Below, piece after piece: positions 8,141-16,816 of a stretch of DNA of 64,000 bases; the stretch's first letter is position 1; every line of letters begins with the position of its first letter. The position numbers and the translations under genes are program-made. Origin of the DNA: Glo-17 sp964637835 (lineage in GTDB: Bacteria; Krumholzibacteriota; Krumholzibacteriia; LZORAL124-64-63); the NCBI GenBank assembly GCA_964637835.1, contig CAZWYF010000016.1:11585-75584 (forward strand). The letters are read 5' to 3'. Below the pieces are notes generated by a model. The model worked only from the letters and a program-made list of their open reading frames with translations, ran no database searches and was not told where the DNA came from.

Positions 8141-8818
8141 ATGACCCGGACAAGCAGGCTCCTCGTCGCGACCCTGACCGTCACGTTGCTGGCCGCCCTC
8201 GCCGGGCCGGCGGCGGCCCAGCGCCGCGGCGGCCGGGCCAGCTTCCACGACCAGCCGCGCCCCTCGCCCCTGCAGGTGGTCCTCGAGGGCGCGGCCGCCC
8301 TGCCCGGCGGCGATCTCGGGGATGATTTCGTGGGCACGGCCAGGGGGCTGGGGGCGGACACCGGTTACGAGCTCGGCGTGCGCCTGCGTTTCTGGCTCGG
8401 CGAGAGCACGGCGGTGGGCCCGGCCTTCCATCACGCGAATTTCGGCGACTGGGAGGACGTGGCCGTCGGTGGCGAGGCCTACGCCGTGCGCACCTCCGTC
8501 TACCGTTACGGCGTGGACCTGCAGCAGTTCCTGGGCGGGCGGGGCGGCCGGCGAGCGGTGCGCCCCTATCTGACCCTCGGCGTGGCGCTCTGCCACAACC
8601 GATACCAGGACTGGCTCGCCGGCGACGGCACCTTCGTCACCAGCAGCGACAACCTGGCGTTCGGCGTGGGCGGCGGCGTGGCCATGGGGCCGGTGGAACT
8701 GAGCGCCGTCTGGACCTACAACCCGGTGGAGAACCGGCAGCTGCCCGCCGCGGAAGAGGTCGTCGACCACGATTTCGACTGGAGCTACCTGACGCTGCGC
8801 GCCGGTCTGGCCTTCTAG
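8141..8818 (+). CDS. Small outer-membrane beta-barrel protein, exported
   Basis: 225 residues with a signal peptide (LLVATLTVTLLAALAGPAAAQ) and alternating hydrophobic strands rich in Gly and aromatic residues, ending in LTLRAGLAF with the terminal Phe typical of barrel signals recognised by BamA. I see no enzymatic motif. The start at 8141 is set by GGAGG 9 nt upstream and by the signal peptide. It stands alone between the kinase and the TonB-receptor promoter and has its own terminator. It could be an OmpW/OmpX-like small barrel; the function is not known. Confidence 0.75.
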   Translation: MTRTSRLLVATLTVTLLAALAGPAAAQRRGGRASFHDQPRPSPLQVVLEGAAALPGGDLGDDFVGTARGLGADTGYELGVRLRFWLGESTAVGPAFHHANFGDWEDVAVGGEAYAVRTSVYRYGVDLQQFLGGRGGRRAVRPYLTLGVALCHNRYQDWLAGDGTFVTSSDNLAFGVGGGVAMGPVELSAVWTYNPVENRQLPAAEEVVDHDFDWSYLTLRAGLAF

Positions 8819-8844
8819 CCGGATTCTCGCGTCAGGTGCCCCGG

Positions 8845-8870
8845 GGGGCGGTCGCCACGGCGGCCGCCCC
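8845..8870 (+). terminator. Terminator-like hairpin
   Basis: GGGGCGG (8845-8851) pairs with CCGCCCC (8864-8870), with a few further pairs inside the loop. It lies 27 bp after the stop of the small barrel gene; there is no T tract. Confidence 0.5.
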
Positions 8871-8934
8871 GCTCGCAGCACGCCCGGCGGACACGTGCGG
8901 CGCGCTGACGGTCCGGCACCCACGGAACGCCCTG

Positions 8935-8990
8935 GTTTCATCCGAAGGTAACGGGATCTTTACCGCTCCCTGACATGGCGTGGATACCGT
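8935..8990 (+). promoter_or_regulatory. Pho-box-like array and promoter of the TonB receptor
   Basis: Four 7-mers at exact 11-bp period: GTTTCAT (8935), AGGTAAC (8946), TCTTTAC (8957) and CCCTGAC (8968). The last ends 10 bp before TACCGT (8985). This spacing equals that of the E. coli pstS Pho box, where PhoB dimers replace the -35 contact. The 7-mers resemble CTGTCAT/CTTTCAC most at positions 3-4 (T) and 6-7 (A, then C or T). Confidence 0.6.
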
Positions 8991-9063
8991 GCAGCCGTTG
9001 AGAGGCAGCGGCCCGGTGCCCACGCGGGGCCGCCTCATCGTGTGTGACACGGAGGACGCGTGC

Positions 9064-11847
9064 ATGCGGAGTCGGCTCCTCGCCGCGGTGTTCCTGGGCT
9101 CGGTGCTGCTGGCGACCGCCGCGTCGGCGCAGACCGGCGTCCTCGCGGGACTGGTCAAGGACAGGGACTCGGGCGAGGAACTCATCGCCGTCGACGTCAT
9201 CCTCATCGGCACCGGCCTGGCCACGCAGACCGATCTCGAGGGCCATTTCCGCTTCGACGATGTCCCGGCCGGGACCCACGACATCCGCCTGAAGTACATC
9301 GGCTACGACACCCGCGTGGTCAGTGGCGTGAAGGTCGCTGCCGGGCGCACCCGCGAGGTCGAGATCGAGCTCGAGAGCTTCCGGGCCAACGCCATCGACG
9401 ACGTCATGGTCACCGCCACGCGCATCCTCTCCACCGAGAGCGCCGTCCTCGCCGACCGCAAGAACGCCTCGGTGGTGGGCGACGCCATCAGCGCCGCCCA
9501 GATCTCCCGCTCGCCGGACAGCCAGGCCGGCGACGCCCTCAAGCGGGTCACCGGCCTGATGGTCGACAGCGGCGGCTATGTCAACGTACGCGGCATGCCT
9601 GACCGCTACAACGTCACGGTGGTGGACGGGGCGGTGGCCACCTCGGTGGATCCGGACCTCGACCGCAAGAGCTTCAACTTCGAGATGATTCCGGCCAACC
9701 TGCTCTCCAGCCTGCAGGTGCTCAAGACCGCACTGCCGGACATGCCGGGGGACTTCACCGGCGGCTACGTGAAGGTCAATACCGTGGAGTTCCCCGAGGA
9801 ACCCACCACCCGCGTGAGCTTCTCCTCCGGTGGCGAGATGGACTCCGCGGGGGACGACTTCTACCGCGACGCCTCCGGTGGCGACACGGACTGGCTGGGG
9901 ATCGATGGCGGGCACCGCGACCGGCCGGAACCGCTGGTGGACGCCGGGCCCCGGCCCGACGACTCCATCCCCTATCCCGACCACGTGGCGCGATCGCTGG
10001 AGAATCGCTGGGGCGTGGAGCGGGCCACCACGCCGGTGCCGCTCTCGCTGGCGGTCTCCCACGGCAACCGCTTCGCACCGCTGGGCCGCAAGCTGGGCGT
10101 GGTGACCAGTGTCTCCTATCGCCGCAAGGGAAGCATCACCAACGAGTTCAAGGCGCTCAACCCGCAGGAGTACTTCGACGCCACCGACTACCTCACCGAG
10201 GTCAACCTGGGCGCGCTGCTGAACCTGAACCTGGAGCTGGCCGAGGGGCAGACCATCGGCTTCAAGAACCTCTACGGGAGGAACACCGAGAGTTCGTTCC
10301 TGCGTGCCTACAAGGGGGCCCAGAACCTGGAGTCGTACCGTCAGGTGCTGGAGTGGGAGGAGAAGGATCAGCTGACCAGCAGCCTCAGCGGCCGCCATGA
10401 CCTGCCGGTGGGGGGCGACCTGGAGCTGAACTGGCGCCTCTTCTACAACCAGAACCGCGCCAAGGAGCCGGACCTGCGGTTCATCGAGTACAACCTCGAT
10501 GCCGCCCGCGTGCGCCTGCGCTCCAGCCGCCGCCACTGGCTGGAGGTGAACGAATACCGCCGTGGGGTGGACACGAACCTCGACTGGGCGTTCGGCGACG
10601 TGGACCGCCCCATGCGGGTCGCGGCGGGAATCGCTCTCAGCGAGCGCGAACGCGGCCTGGGGAACAGCCCCTACACCATGGAGGGCCTCAGTCCGCAGGA
10701 TCCCCTCGGCGGTCTGGTCTTCCTGCCGCCGGACCAGATCTTCGCGCCGGAGCACTTCAAGCAGACGCTGTTCACCCTGCGCTACCAGGATCAGTTCGAG
10801 GGCGCTTACGACGCCACCCAGGTGATGAACGCCTACTACGCCATGGTGGATCTGCCGCTGACGCTCTGGCAGGAGGAGTTCCGCCTCGCCGGCGGCGCGC
10901 GCCTGGAGAACCAGCAGCTGGCCGTCGACGCCTTCGACAAGTTCGAGAACGTCTTCAAGCCCTCCAGCACCAGCGACACCAACGTGCTGCCGTCGGTGAA
11001 CCTGACCTACGAGTACGACGAGAAGACCAACCTCCGGCTCGCCTTCTACCAGTCGGTGAACTATCCGGAGATCCGCGAGATCGCCCGCGTGCAGACCAGC
11101 GACTTCAAGAACGACTGGGAGGTGGCGGGGAACGACTCGCTGCAGGTGGCCAGCATCGACAACTACGACCTGCGCCTGGAGTACTTCCCCGGCTACGGCG
11201 AGGTCCTCGCCGTGAGCTTCTTCTACAAGAAGCTCACCGATGCCATCGAGACCAGCCTCACTTCGCAGGCCAATTACCTCGATCGCGTCAGCTGGTTCAA
11301 CGGCGATGGAGAGAACTACGGCTTCGAGCTCGAGGTGCGCTCCCGGCTGGACCTCGTCAGCCGGTCCCTGTACGACTTCACCCTGCAGGGCAACTACACC
11401 CGCGTGTGGTCGGAGGTGGATTCGCGCGTGCTCGCCAACCCGGACGAGGAGGGCGAGTCCGCCCGCTTCCGCGAGATCACCCGGCCGTTGCAGGGCCAGG
11501 CGCCCTGGCTGGTGAACCTGAGCCTGCGGTGGGAGGATCTCGATGCCGGGACCTCGGCCACGGTCCTCTTCAATCGCGTGGGCCGCCGGCTGAACAAGGT
11601 GGCGCCGGAGTTCCTGCCGGAGGAGAACATCTACGAGAACCCGCGCAACCTGCTGGACGCGGCGATCACCCAGGAACTCGGCGAGCGGACCACGCTCAAG
11701 GTCACGGCCAAGAATCTCCTCGGCGAGCCGCGGGAACTGGTCTACCAGGTGGACGAGACCATCAACGAGGAACAGCTGCCGGAGAAGTCCTACGGCACGC
11801 GGAGCAGCAGCGCCTCGGTCTCCGCCTCTCTTTCCGTCAAATTCTAG
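9064..11847 (+). CDS. TonB-dependent outer-membrane receptor with N-terminal carboxypeptidase-regulatory-like domain
   Basis: 927 residues. A signal peptide (LLAAVFLGSVLLATAASAQ) is followed by a CarboxypepD_reg-like beta sandwich (about 25-105, GVLAGLVKDRDSGEELIAV to KYIGYDTRV), a plug domain (about 130-260, including GYVNVRGMPDRYNVTVVDG) and a long beta barrel ending in SASLSVKF. The start at 9064 has GGAGG eight bases upstream. Such receptors import large or scarce ligands using energy from TonB. The next gene is a secreted partner and the TonB2-like energiser follows, all with similar upstream arrays, so they probably work together. The ligand is not evident; the inferred Pho control suggests a phosphorus-containing compound. 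Confidence 0.9.
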   Translation: MRSRLLAAVFLGSVLLATAASAQTGVLAGLVKDRDSGEELIAVDVILIGTGLATQTDLEGHFRFDDVPAGTHDIRLKYIGYDTRVVSGVKVAAGRTREVEIELESFRANAIDDVMVTATRILSTESAVLADRKNASVVGDAISAAQISRSPDSQAGDALKRVTGLMVDSGGYVNVRGMPDRYNVTVVDGAVATSVDPDLDRKSFNFEMIPANLLSSLQVLKTALPDMPGDFTGGYVKVNTVEFPEEPTTRVSFSSGGEMDSAGDDFYRDASGGDTDWLGIDGGHRDRPEPLVDAGPRPDDSIPYPDHVARSLENRWGVERATTPVPLSLAVSHGNRFAPLGRKLGVVTSVSYRRKGSITNEFKALNPQEYFDATDYLTEVNLGALLNLNLELAEGQTIGFKNLYGRNTESSFLRAYKGAQNLESYRQVLEWEEKDQLTSSLSGRHDLPVGGDLELNWRLFYNQNRAKEPDLRFIEYNLDAARVRLRSSRRHWLEVNEYRRGVDTNLDWAFGDVDRPMRVAAGIALSERERGLGNSPYTMEGLSPQDPLGGLVFLPPDQIFAPEHFKQTLFTLRYQDQFEGAYDATQVMNAYYAMVDLPLTLWQEEFRLAGGARLENQQLAVDAFDKFENVFKPSSTSDTNVLPSVNLTYEYDEKTNLRLAFYQSVNYPEIREIARVQTSDFKNDWEVAGNDSLQVASIDNYDLRLEYFPGYGEVLAVSFFYKKLTDAIETSLTSQANYLDRVSWFNGDGENYGFELEVRSRLDLVSRSLYDFTLQGNYTRVWSEVDSRVLANPDEEGESARFREITRPLQGQAPWLVNLSLRWEDLDAGTSATVLFNRVGRRLNKVAPEFLPEENIYENPRNLLDAAITQELGERTTLKVTAKNLLGEPRELVYQVDETINEEQLPEKSYGTRSSSASVSASLSVKF

Positions 11848-11849
11848 CC

Positions 11850-11905
11850 CGTTAATCGAAGTTTTACGGCACCTGTGCGTGGCCTGAACACGGCACCGCT
11901 ACCAT
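11850..11905 (+). promoter_or_regulatory. Pho-box-like array and promoter of the secreted partner gene
   Basis: Four 7-mers at 11-bp period: CGTTAAT (11850), GTTTTAC (11861), CCTGTGC (11872) and CCTGAAC (11883), ending 10 bp before TACCAT (11900). Same geometry as the arrays at 8935 and 13915. The first unit begins just 3 bp after the receptor's stop codon. Confidence 0.6.
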
Positions 11906-12156
11906 GCCTCGTGATCGTGCTGGAAGTCTTCCAGCCGGCCCGGTCCCCGCCGCGGCGTCGCCGCCCGGGGGCAAGGCCTTTTCCAGGCTAGCCGACGGCG
12001 GAGATCCGTGTGCGTCCTTCCCACCCTGCGGGGTTCCATTCACTTGACACCGGGAAACGCCAACGCTGCGGCGCGTTCGAAGAAAAGGTCACGGGAGTTC
12101 GCGATACCCACCGGGTTCGCAGCACCCACGGTTCGAATCTGCGGAGGAGTCTCTTC
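11906..12156 (+). other. Long 5' untranslated region of the secreted partner gene
   Basis: About 250 bp without a gene between the predicted promoter and the ATG. It contains a perfect palindrome at 11919-11935 (8-bp arms around one base), a GC-rich region at about 11938-11974 able to fold into a hairpin, and AAGGCCTTTTCC just after it, so an early terminator or RNA control element is possible. A GGTTCGAATC stretch near 12131 looks like a tRNA T-loop but no tRNA can be folded around it. Confidence 0.4.
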
Positions 12157-13842
12157 ATGAAGAAGACGATGCTACTGATCCTGAGCCTCGGCCTGCTGCT
12201 CGCAGGCCTGGCTCACGCGGACATCGTCCGCGATGGTCGGACGTTCCTGGGGACCGCCACCCTGGGCCCCGAGGACGGTCCCGACCTGCAGGCCTACTAC
12301 CTCAACAGCGACCGCGTCCTGAGCGCGGACACCCTCTACACCCTGCGCGGCCAGGTCTACGTCGAGGCCGGCGCCAGCCTGACCATCCCCGCCGGGACGC
12401 TCATCCTCGGTGAGCCGGCCGGCACCGTGGTCATCAAGCGTGACGGCCAGATCTTCTGCGAGGGCACCGCGGAAGATCCCGTGGTCTTCACCTCCTCGCG
12501 GGCGCCTGGCAACCGCGCCACCGGCGACTGGGGCGGCGTGGTGGTCCTGGGCAACGCGCCCATCAACCGCGATCCCGACGACACCAACATCGAGGGCGGC
12601 ATCATCGAGGGCCGGTTCGGCGGCGACGATCCGTTCGACAACTCCGGCCGGATCGTCTACACCCGCATCGAGTTCCCGGGCTACCGGTTCGAGGAGGGCA
12701 ACGAGATCAACGGCCTGACCATGGGCGGCGTGGGTGCCGGCACCGAGATCCACCACGTCCAGGTGAGCTACGCCAACGACGACAGCTTCGAGTGGTTCGG
12801 CGGCACCGTCGATGGGCATCACCTCATCGCCTTCGGTGGCCTCGATGACGATTTCGACACCGACACCGGATTCACCGGTCGGCTGCAGTTCCTGTTCGGG
12901 ATGAAGGACCCGGCCCAGTTCGATGCGGCCGGTTCCTCCAACGGCCTGGAGAACGACAGCCGCGACGAGGCCGAGCCCTTCTCCCGGCCCGTCTACAGCA
13001 ACATCACCATGGTGGGTCCCGAGCGTACCGACGCCCTGGTGGGCAACCTGCCCGACGGCAACACCCACGCGAACATCCTGGTCTTCCGGGAGAACACCCG
13101 TAGTTCCGTTTTCAACTCGGTGCTCATGGGCTACGTGAACGGCCTGTCGCTCCGGGACGGCTCCATCGGGGCCGCCCAGGACGACCTGCTGCGCATCCGC
13201 AACACGAGCATCACCACCATGGGCGAGCACGACACCGGCCGCTGGCCCGAGATCCAGGACTGGTTCGACACGCCGGCCCATGGCAACGACGGCGGCGATC
13301 CGCGCATGCCCAGCACCGTGGGCATGACCAACATGGACGACCTCAACGATCCGCAGCCCCAGCCCCTGCTCTTCAGCGAGCTGGACACGCCTGCGGACTT
13401 CAGCGATCCCTACCTGGCCGACGAGGCCGGCCGCTACAGCTTCGACACCACCGCCAACTACCGTGGCGCGTTCGTGCCGGACACGCCCATGGATCAGCAG
13501 TGGTCCGCCGGCTGGTCCAACTTCGATCCCAAGAACACGGAGTACATCGTGGTGGGCATCGAGGACACCGGTCTGCCGGCCGCCCCGGCCAGCCTGACCA
13601 GCTATCCCAACCCCTTCAACCCGGCCACCACCCTGAAGTTCAGCGTGCCGCGCGCGGGCAGCGTCAGCCTGAAGGTCTATGACGTCGCCGGCCGCGTGGT
13701 CGCCGATCTGCACCAGGGCCGCCTGGCCGCCGGCCAGTTCACCGTCGACTTCGACGGCGCCAGCCTGGCCAGCGGCACCTACTTCGCCCGCTTGCAGGGA
13801 GACGGCTTCGAGGCCGTCCAGAAGATGCAGCTGGTCAAGTAG
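12157..13842 (+). CDS. Secreted protein with C-terminal type A sorting domain, partner of the TonB receptor
   Basis: 561 residues. The signal peptide starts MKKTMLLILSLGLLLAGLAHA, with GGAGGAG upstream. The body is a single family with many Gly- and Asp-rich turns and short strands (WGGVVVLGNAPIN, SYANDDSFEWFGGTVDG, LDDDFDTDTGFTG), which suggests a calcium-binding beta structure; homologues of this type are, as I recall, often found beside TonB receptors in Bacteroidota. The last 85 residues, from SYPNPFNPATT, form a FlgD-like/type A sorting module that in Bacteroidota directs export by the type IX secretion system. It probably binds or processes the ligand at the cell surface for the receptor. 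No catalytic triad is recognisable. Confidence 0.82.
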   Translation: MKKTMLLILSLGLLLAGLAHADIVRDGRTFLGTATLGPEDGPDLQAYYLNSDRVLSADTLYTLRGQVYVEAGASLTIPAGTLILGEPAGTVVIKRDGQIFCEGTAEDPVVFTSSRAPGNRATGDWGGVVVLGNAPINRDPDDTNIEGGIIEGRFGGDDPFDNSGRIVYTRIEFPGYRFEEGNEINGLTMGGVGAGTEIHHVQVSYANDDSFEWFGGTVDGHHLIAFGGLDDDFDTDTGFTGRLQFLFGMKDPAQFDAAGSSNGLENDSRDEAEPFSRPVYSNITMVGPERTDALVGNLPDGNTHANILVFRENTRSSVFNSVLMGYVNGLSLRDGSIGAAQDDLLRIRNTSITTMGEHDTGRWPEIQDWFDTPAHGNDGGDPRMPSTVGMTNMDDLNDPQPQPLLFSELDTPADFSDPYLADEAGRYSFDTTANYRGAFVPDTPMDQQWSAGWSNFDPKNTEYIVVGIEDTGLPAAPASLTSYPNPFNPATTLKFSVPRAGSVSLKVYDVAGRVVADLHQGRLAAGQFTVDFDGASLASGTYFARLQGDGFEAVQKMQLVK

Positions 13843-13859
13843 TCCGCCGGTCTCGCACG

Positions 13860-13894
13860 GGAGACCCCGCGCCCCCCTGGGGTGCGGGGTCTCC
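13860..13894 (+). terminator. Rho-independent-type terminator
   Basis: A perfect 11-bp stem (13860-13870 with 13884-13894, GGAGACCCCGC arm) with a 13-nt loop, followed by TCTC. It lies 18 bp after the stop of the secreted partner gene. Confidence 0.8.
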
Positions 13895-13914
13895 TCTCAC
13901 GCGCCAGGGGCCGC

Positions 13915-13970
13915 CGTTTACCCAATTTTCACGAGCCGAAAACAATCCCTTGATCCGCGCCCGGTAGCTT
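13915..13970 (+). promoter_or_regulatory. Pho-box-like array and promoter of the TonB2-type operon
   Basis: Four 7-mers at 11-bp period: CGTTTAC (13915), TTTTCAC (13926), CGAAAAC (13937) and CCTTGAT (13948), ending 10 bp before TAGCTT (13965). This is the best of the three arrays in AT content and in likeness to the alphaproteobacterial Pho box. Confidence 0.62.
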
Positions 13971-14008
13971 GTCCTCGCGTGATCACCCGTGTTCGAAGGG
14001 ACGGATTC

Positions 14009-14758
14009 ATGTCACGACACCTGATCGCGGCGCTGGTGCTCCTGATCGCCGCGCCCGGCCTCGCCCAGACCGCCGAGGACCTCTCCGGTACGGTGGACGA
14101 GACCATCGACACCGAGCAGACCACCCAGGAACTGCGGGACGAGTGGGCCACCGAGAAGACCGCCCTGGAGAACCGCTACCGCGTGGCCAGCAGCAACGTG
14201 GAGTGGCTCCGCGAGCGGATCGCGGTGGAGGAGCAGCGGGCGGCGGGCCTCGATGATCGCGTCGGCGAGCTGGAGCGCCGGCTCGCCGAGTCCGGCCGCC
14301 TGCAGGCGGTGATCCAGGACTCCATGGTGGTGGTGCTGCAGCGTCTGGAGAAGGCGGTCGCCGCCGACCTGCCGTTCCTCGCCGAGGAACGCGAGGCCCG
14401 CCTGCGTTCGCTACGCGGCGAACTGGCCAGACCCGAGGTGAACTCGGCCGAGAAGCTCCGCCGCCTGCTCGAGGGGCTGCTGGTCGAGGCGCAGTACGGG
14501 GAGACCGTGGAGGTCACCCAGCAGCGCATCGCCATCGACGGCCAGGAGAAGTTCGTGGACATGCTGCGGCTCGGGCGCCTGGCCATGTTCTGGCGCACGC
14601 CCGACGGCAACCAGATCGGCACCTGGGATCCCGTCTCGCAGTCCCATGTCGAGCTCCCCGGTCGCTACTCGCGGACGCTGCAGAAGGCCATGGAGATGGC
14701 CACCCGCATGCGGCCGGTCCAGCTGCTGTCGTTGCCCCTCGGGAGGATCGCACCGTGA
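14009..14758 (+). CDS. DUF3450 periplasmic coiled-coil protein of a TonB2-type system
   Basis: 249 residues. A signal peptide (LIAALVLLIAAPGLAQ) leads into a long helical coiled-coil region (about 30-130) and a C-terminal globular part with MFWRTPDGNQIGTWDP, the arrangement of DUF3450. In Vibrio TonB2 loci a DUF3450 gene precedes ttpC, exbB2, exbD2 and tonB2, exactly as here. It is thought to act in the periplasm with TtpC. The stop overlaps the start of ttpC (GTGA), so it is first in a coupled operon that begins downstream of the Pho-like array. Confidence 0.85.
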   Translation: MSRHLIAALVLLIAAPGLAQTAEDLSGTVDETIDTEQTTQELRDEWATEKTALENRYRVASSNVEWLRERIAVEEQRAAGLDDRVGELERRLAESGRLQAVIQDSMVVVLQRLEKAVAADLPFLAEEREARLRSLRGELARPEVNSAEKLRRLLEGLLVEAQYGETVEVTQQRIAIDGQEKFVDMLRLGRLAMFWRTPDGNQIGTWDPVSQSHVELPGRYSRTLQKAMEMATRMRPVQLLSLPLGRIAP

Positions 14759-16170
14759 AGCGACTGACCCTGATCACGCTGGCCGTGCTGCTGTTGCTGG
14801 GCAGCGCCATCGCCCAGGACGTGCGGGAGGCCGCGCGCAAGGCGGCCGAGGCTCGCGCCGAGGCCGCGGCCCGCGCCGCCGCGGCGGAGGCAGCCATCCT
14901 GGCCGATCGCGAGCGGCTGACCGCCGCGGTGGAGCGCCTGGAGACCGAGCAGGCCGAGCTGGAGGCCCGGCTCGGCGCCATCCAGGAGCACATGGCCGCC
15001 CAGGAGGAGCGGCGCGAGAAGCTGGCCGAAAAGTGGGCCCAGAGCGAGCTGGATTTCAAGGAGATCTCCGGCAACGTGCGCCTGGCGGCCAAGGAGGTGG
15101 AGACCCTCCTGCACCAGTCGCCGCTGACGGCCGACCGGCCCGATCGGCTGGACCGCGTCCGCCCCCTGGTGGAGCCCGGCTACTTCCCGGACATCGAGGA
15201 CATCTCCGGCCTGGCCGCGGTGATCTTCGACGAGATCCGCCGCTCCGGCCAGGTGGGCCTGCGCGAGGGCGAGTTCATCGGCCGCGACGGCCAGCAGAGC
15301 CGTGGCAGCATCCTGACCCTGGGCAAGTTCACGGCCGCCTATCAGACCGCCGAGGAGACCGGCTTCCTGAGCTACTCCCCGGAAAGCGCGCGCTGGGTGG
15401 CCCTCGCCAACCTGCCGGGTGGCGGCCTGGGTGGCGACCTGAGGGACTACTTCGCCGGCGAGTCGGCCCAGGTGCCCATCGACATCTCGGCCGGCGGCGC
15501 CCTCCGTGAGGTGAGTCACCAGACCTCGCTCTGGGAGCAGATCCAGGCCGGCGGGCCCATCGTCTGGCCCATCCTCGGTCTGGCCGCCATCGCGCTGGTG
15601 ATCGTGCTCTACAAGTTCGTCTACCTGCAGACCGTCCAGGGCAACACCGCCAGGATCATGGACCGCATGAACGAGCTGGTGGGCGATGGCGACTGGGCCG
15701 CCGCGGAGGACCTGCTGGAGGGACGGCGCGGCTCGCCGGTGGGCCACGTGCTGAGCGCGGGCCTGGCGGTGCGCCAGGCCGACCGCGAGACCCAGGAGAG
15801 CGTGTTGCAGGAGGCCATCCTCAACCAGCTGCCCAGGGTGGAGCGGGGCATGGCCGTCCTGGCCGTGCTCGGCGCCGTGGCGCCCCTGCTGGGGCTGCTG
15901 GGCACGGTGACCGGCATGATCGACACGTTCCGGGTGATCACGCTCTACGGCACCGGCGATCCCAAGCTCATGTCCGGCGGCATCAGCGAGGCGCTGGTGA
16001 CCACCGAGCTGGGGCTGGCGGTGGCCATCCCCATCATGCTGCTGCACACGTTCCTCTCGCGCCGGGTGGACCACATCGTGGGCGACATGGAGGAGCGGTC
16101 GGTCCAGCTCTGCAACATCTTCCAGCGTTCGAACGGGAACGCGAAGCTCGTGGCGTCCGGAGGCGCCTGA
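14755..16170 (+). CDS. ttpC: TtpC-like protein: periplasmic coiled coil fused to an ExbB/TolQ channel domain
   Basis: 471 residues. After a signal-like N-terminus comes an Ala/Glu-rich coiled coil (about 25-130) and a periplasmic domain to about 255, then three membrane segments of the MotA/TolQ/ExbB fold (first one GGPIVWPILGLAAIALVIV). The channel Glu is present as Glu412 in GGISEALVTTELGL. In Vibrio, TtpC is required together with ExbB2-ExbD2-TonB2 and helps TonB2 reach receptors. Overlaps by 4 nt with both neighbours, so production should be coupled. Confidence 0.88.
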   Translation: MKRLTLITLAVLLLLGSAIAQDVREAARKAAEARAEAAARAAAAEAAILADRERLTAAVERLETEQAELEARLGAIQEHMAAQEERREKLAEKWAQSELDFKEISGNVRLAAKEVETLLHQSPLTADRPDRLDRVRPLVEPGYFPDIEDISGLAAVIFDEIRRSGQVGLREGEFIGRDGQQSRGSILTLGKFTAAYQTAEETGFLSYSPESARWVALANLPGGGLGGDLRDYFAGESAQVPIDISAGGALREVSHQTSLWEQIQAGGPIVWPILGLAAIALVIVLYKFVYLQTVQGNTARIMDRMNELVGDGDWAAAEDLLEGRRGSPVGHVLSAGLAVRQADRETQESVLQEAILNQLPRVERGMAVLAVLGAVAPLLGLLGTVTGMIDTFRVITLYGTGDPKLMSGGISEALVTTELGLAVAIPIMLLHTFLSRRVDHIVGDMEERSVQLCNIFQRSNGNAKLVASGGA

Positions 16171-16802
16171 TGTCCGACCTGTTCTGGGAAGCGTACGAGT
16201 ACCTGCAGCAGGGCGGGTGGATCATGATCCCGCTCGGGGTGGCGTCGCTCGCCATGTGGGCCCTCATCGCGGACCGGTTGCTGAGCTTCCGCGCGTACAC
16301 CGCTGGCGACGTCCAGACCGGCGAGGCCCTGCAGATCCTCGCGGGCGGCGATCCGGCCGCCGTGTCCCGGGGCCGTGGCCTGCGCCGGGAATTGCTCGCG
16401 GCGCTGCTCGCCGACCGTTCGGGCGAGGCCGAGCTGGACCGGAACATCCTCCATCAGCACGCCCTGGCGCTGCGTCCGCGGATCCGCCAGCACCTGCAGA
16501 TCATCGCCGTGCTGGCCTCGGTGGCGCCCTTGCTCGGCCTGCTCGGCACGGTGCTGGGCATGATCGAGACCTTCGAGGTGATCGCGCTGTTCGGCACCGG
16601 CAACGCCAAGGCCATGGCCGGCGGCATCTCGGTGGCCCTGGTCACCACCCAGGCCGGTCTGCTGGTGGCGGTCCCGGGACTGCTGGTCTCCGCCGCCCTC
16701 GTGCGGCGCGCCCGCCGGCTGGAGATCGGCTTCGACGAGTTCACTCAGCTCCTCGATCGCGCCCTGAAGAACCGGTCCCTGGCCCTCGCGGCCCGGGCCT
16801 GA
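16170..16802 (+). CDS. exbB: ExbB-like biopolymer transporter of the TonB2-type system
   Basis: 210 residues with three membrane segments and the MotA/TolQ/ExbB core (VAPLLGLLGTVLGMIETFEVI). It forms the pentameric proton channel with ExbD and energises TonB. The residue that corresponds to the functional Glu176 of E. coli ExbB is Val155 (GGISVALVTTQ), while the partner TtpC keeps Glu; a division of labour between the two ExbB-like subunits is possible. The start ATG overlaps the ttpC stop; exbD follows after 14 bp. Confidence 0.92.
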   Translation: MSDLFWEAYEYLQQGGWIMIPLGVASLAMWALIADRLLSFRAYTAGDVQTGEALQILAGGDPAAVSRGRGLRRELLAALLADRSGEAELDRNILHQHALALRPRIRQHLQIIAVLASVAPLLGLLGTVLGMIETFEVIALFGTGNAKAMAGGISVALVTTQAGLLVAVPGLLVSAALVRRARRLEIGFDEFTQLLDRALKNRSLALAARA

Positions 16803-16816
16803 GACGGGAGACGAGC

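Noticed and set aside
8885..9060. Cobalamin-type riboswitch before the TonB receptor
   Set aside because: The conserved B12-box and neighbouring core stretches are missing; the region is better explained by the 11-bp-spaced array.
11880..11900. Sigma-54 promoter (TGGC-N10-GC) before the secreted partner gene
   Set aside because: Fits only this one of three related promoters; the four-unit 11-bp array with a TAnnnT box fits all three.
12110..12150. GGTTCGAATC resembling a tRNA T-loop
   Set aside because: No D-arm, anticodon arm or acceptor stem can be folded around it at the right distances.
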